Assembly (NCBI GenBank): GCA_900765525.1
Contig: CAAFRY010000186.1
Span: forward strand, 1 to 6,737
Source: an uncultured Blautia sp.
GTDB lineage: Bacteria > Bacillota > Clostridia > Lachnospirales > Lachnospiraceae
Length of the DNA stretch: 6,737 nucleotides
Reading direction: 5' to 3'
Positions 6,684 through 6,737 of this stretch are shown here, piece after piece. Numbering within the stretch: position 1 is the stretch's first letter; each line of letters opens with the position of its first letter. The position numbers and the translations under genes are program-made. Below the pieces are notes generated by a model, which had not been told where the DNA came from, ran no database searches, and saw only the letters and a program-made list of their open reading frames with translations.

Positions 6684-6705
6684 GTAGAATGAATTTTCAT
6701 TCTGC
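6684..6705 (+). repeat. AT-rich hairpin near the window end
   Basis: AGAATGAA (6686-6693) and TTCATTCT (6696-6703) are exact inverted repeats around TT. T6685-G6704 and G6684-C6705 extend the stem to ten pairs in plus-strand RNA. It is followed directly by a G-rich stretch and the truncated palindrome at 6724-6737 (GTAGC, GGTG, GCTAC), so a further stem probably continues past the window. Confidence 0.5.
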
Positions 6706-6737
6706 AAGGCGGAGGAATGAGGCGTAGCGGTGGCTAC

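Larger units (their letters stand above)
6408..6737 (+). other. Gene-free region rich in inverted repeats; possible structured RNA or dispersed element
   Basis: These 330 bases contain no supported gene. They hold at least five inverted repeats: 6413-6448, 6472-6498, 6503-6540, 6647-6660 and 6684-6705. A part-palindrome at 6724-6737 is cut by the window end. In four of the stems the imperfect positions are G-T pairs on the plus strand (T6416-G6445; G6473-T6497, G6479-T6491; G6504-T6539, T6512-G6531, G6513-T6530; T6685-G6704). These pair as G-U in a plus-strand RNA but would be A-C on the other strand. A 7-bp bulged pairing of 6616-6623 with 6679-6685 could enclose the 6647-6660 hairpin. The region may be the 3' UTR of the exporter, a separate RNA, or part of a repeated element. 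I do not recognise a known RNA family. Confidence 0.4.

Noticed and set aside
6462..6707. Minus-strand 81-residue reading frame
   Set aside because: It starts with TTG, has no purine-rich ribosome binding site upstream on that strand (the sequence there is pyrimidine-rich), and runs through the inverted repeats. It has no recognisable domain, so it is probably spurious.
6408..6737. CRISPR array or tRNA/rRNA gene
   Set aside because: There is no regularly spaced repeat beyond the single tandem pair, no cloverleaf or CCA-type end, and no recognisable rRNA stretch.

Overview
The window looks like chromosomal DNA of a low-to-mid GC anaerobic Firmicute, most likely a Lachnospiraceae (Clostridium cluster XIVa) gut bacterium. 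This rests on the purine-rich AGGAGG-type ribosome binding sites, tightly packed same-strand genes, the codon use, and the gene families present. The genus cannot be fixed from the sequence alone.

Layout, all on the plus strand. A promoter-like TTGACA element and a 25-bp near-perfect inverted repeat (probable operator) lie at 45-106. They precede a compact run of five genes with gaps of 18 bases or fewer: a MarR-family regulator (130-585), two half-size ABC exporter subunits (592-2349 and 2349-4181), a cytidylate kinase-like protein (4200-4796) and a second, different MarR-family regulator (4797-5261). A 105-base gap containing an extended -10 promoter candidate follows. Then comes an aromatic acid exporter (ArAE_1/DUF939) family membrane protein, whose best start is 5367 (5367-6407). 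The last 330 bases (6408-6737) hold no convincing gene but are dense in inverted repeats.

How the genes probably work together. The two ABC subunits carry complementary defects. The first has Asp in place of the catalytic Glu and Gln in place of the H-loop His, but an intact LSGGQ. The second has intact Walker B and H-loop His, but a changed signature LSAGQ. This is the pattern of asymmetric heterodimeric multidrug exporters with one hydrolysing ATP site (TM287/288, BmrCD and LmrCD type). The first MarR protein probably represses the operon through the upstream palindrome and releases it when it binds a toxic ligand. The second MarR protein and the ArAE-type exporter suggest a second, related efflux response. 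The role of the kinase-like gene is not known.

The least explained part is the 3' intergenic region. Several stems there contain G-U pairs when read on the plus strand, and the same positions would be A-C mismatches on the minus strand. This suggests a plus-strand structured RNA or leader, or the edge of a dispersed palindromic element that continues past the window. Bases 1-70 may include the end of an upstream gene, but all three plus frames are open there and no choice is possible.
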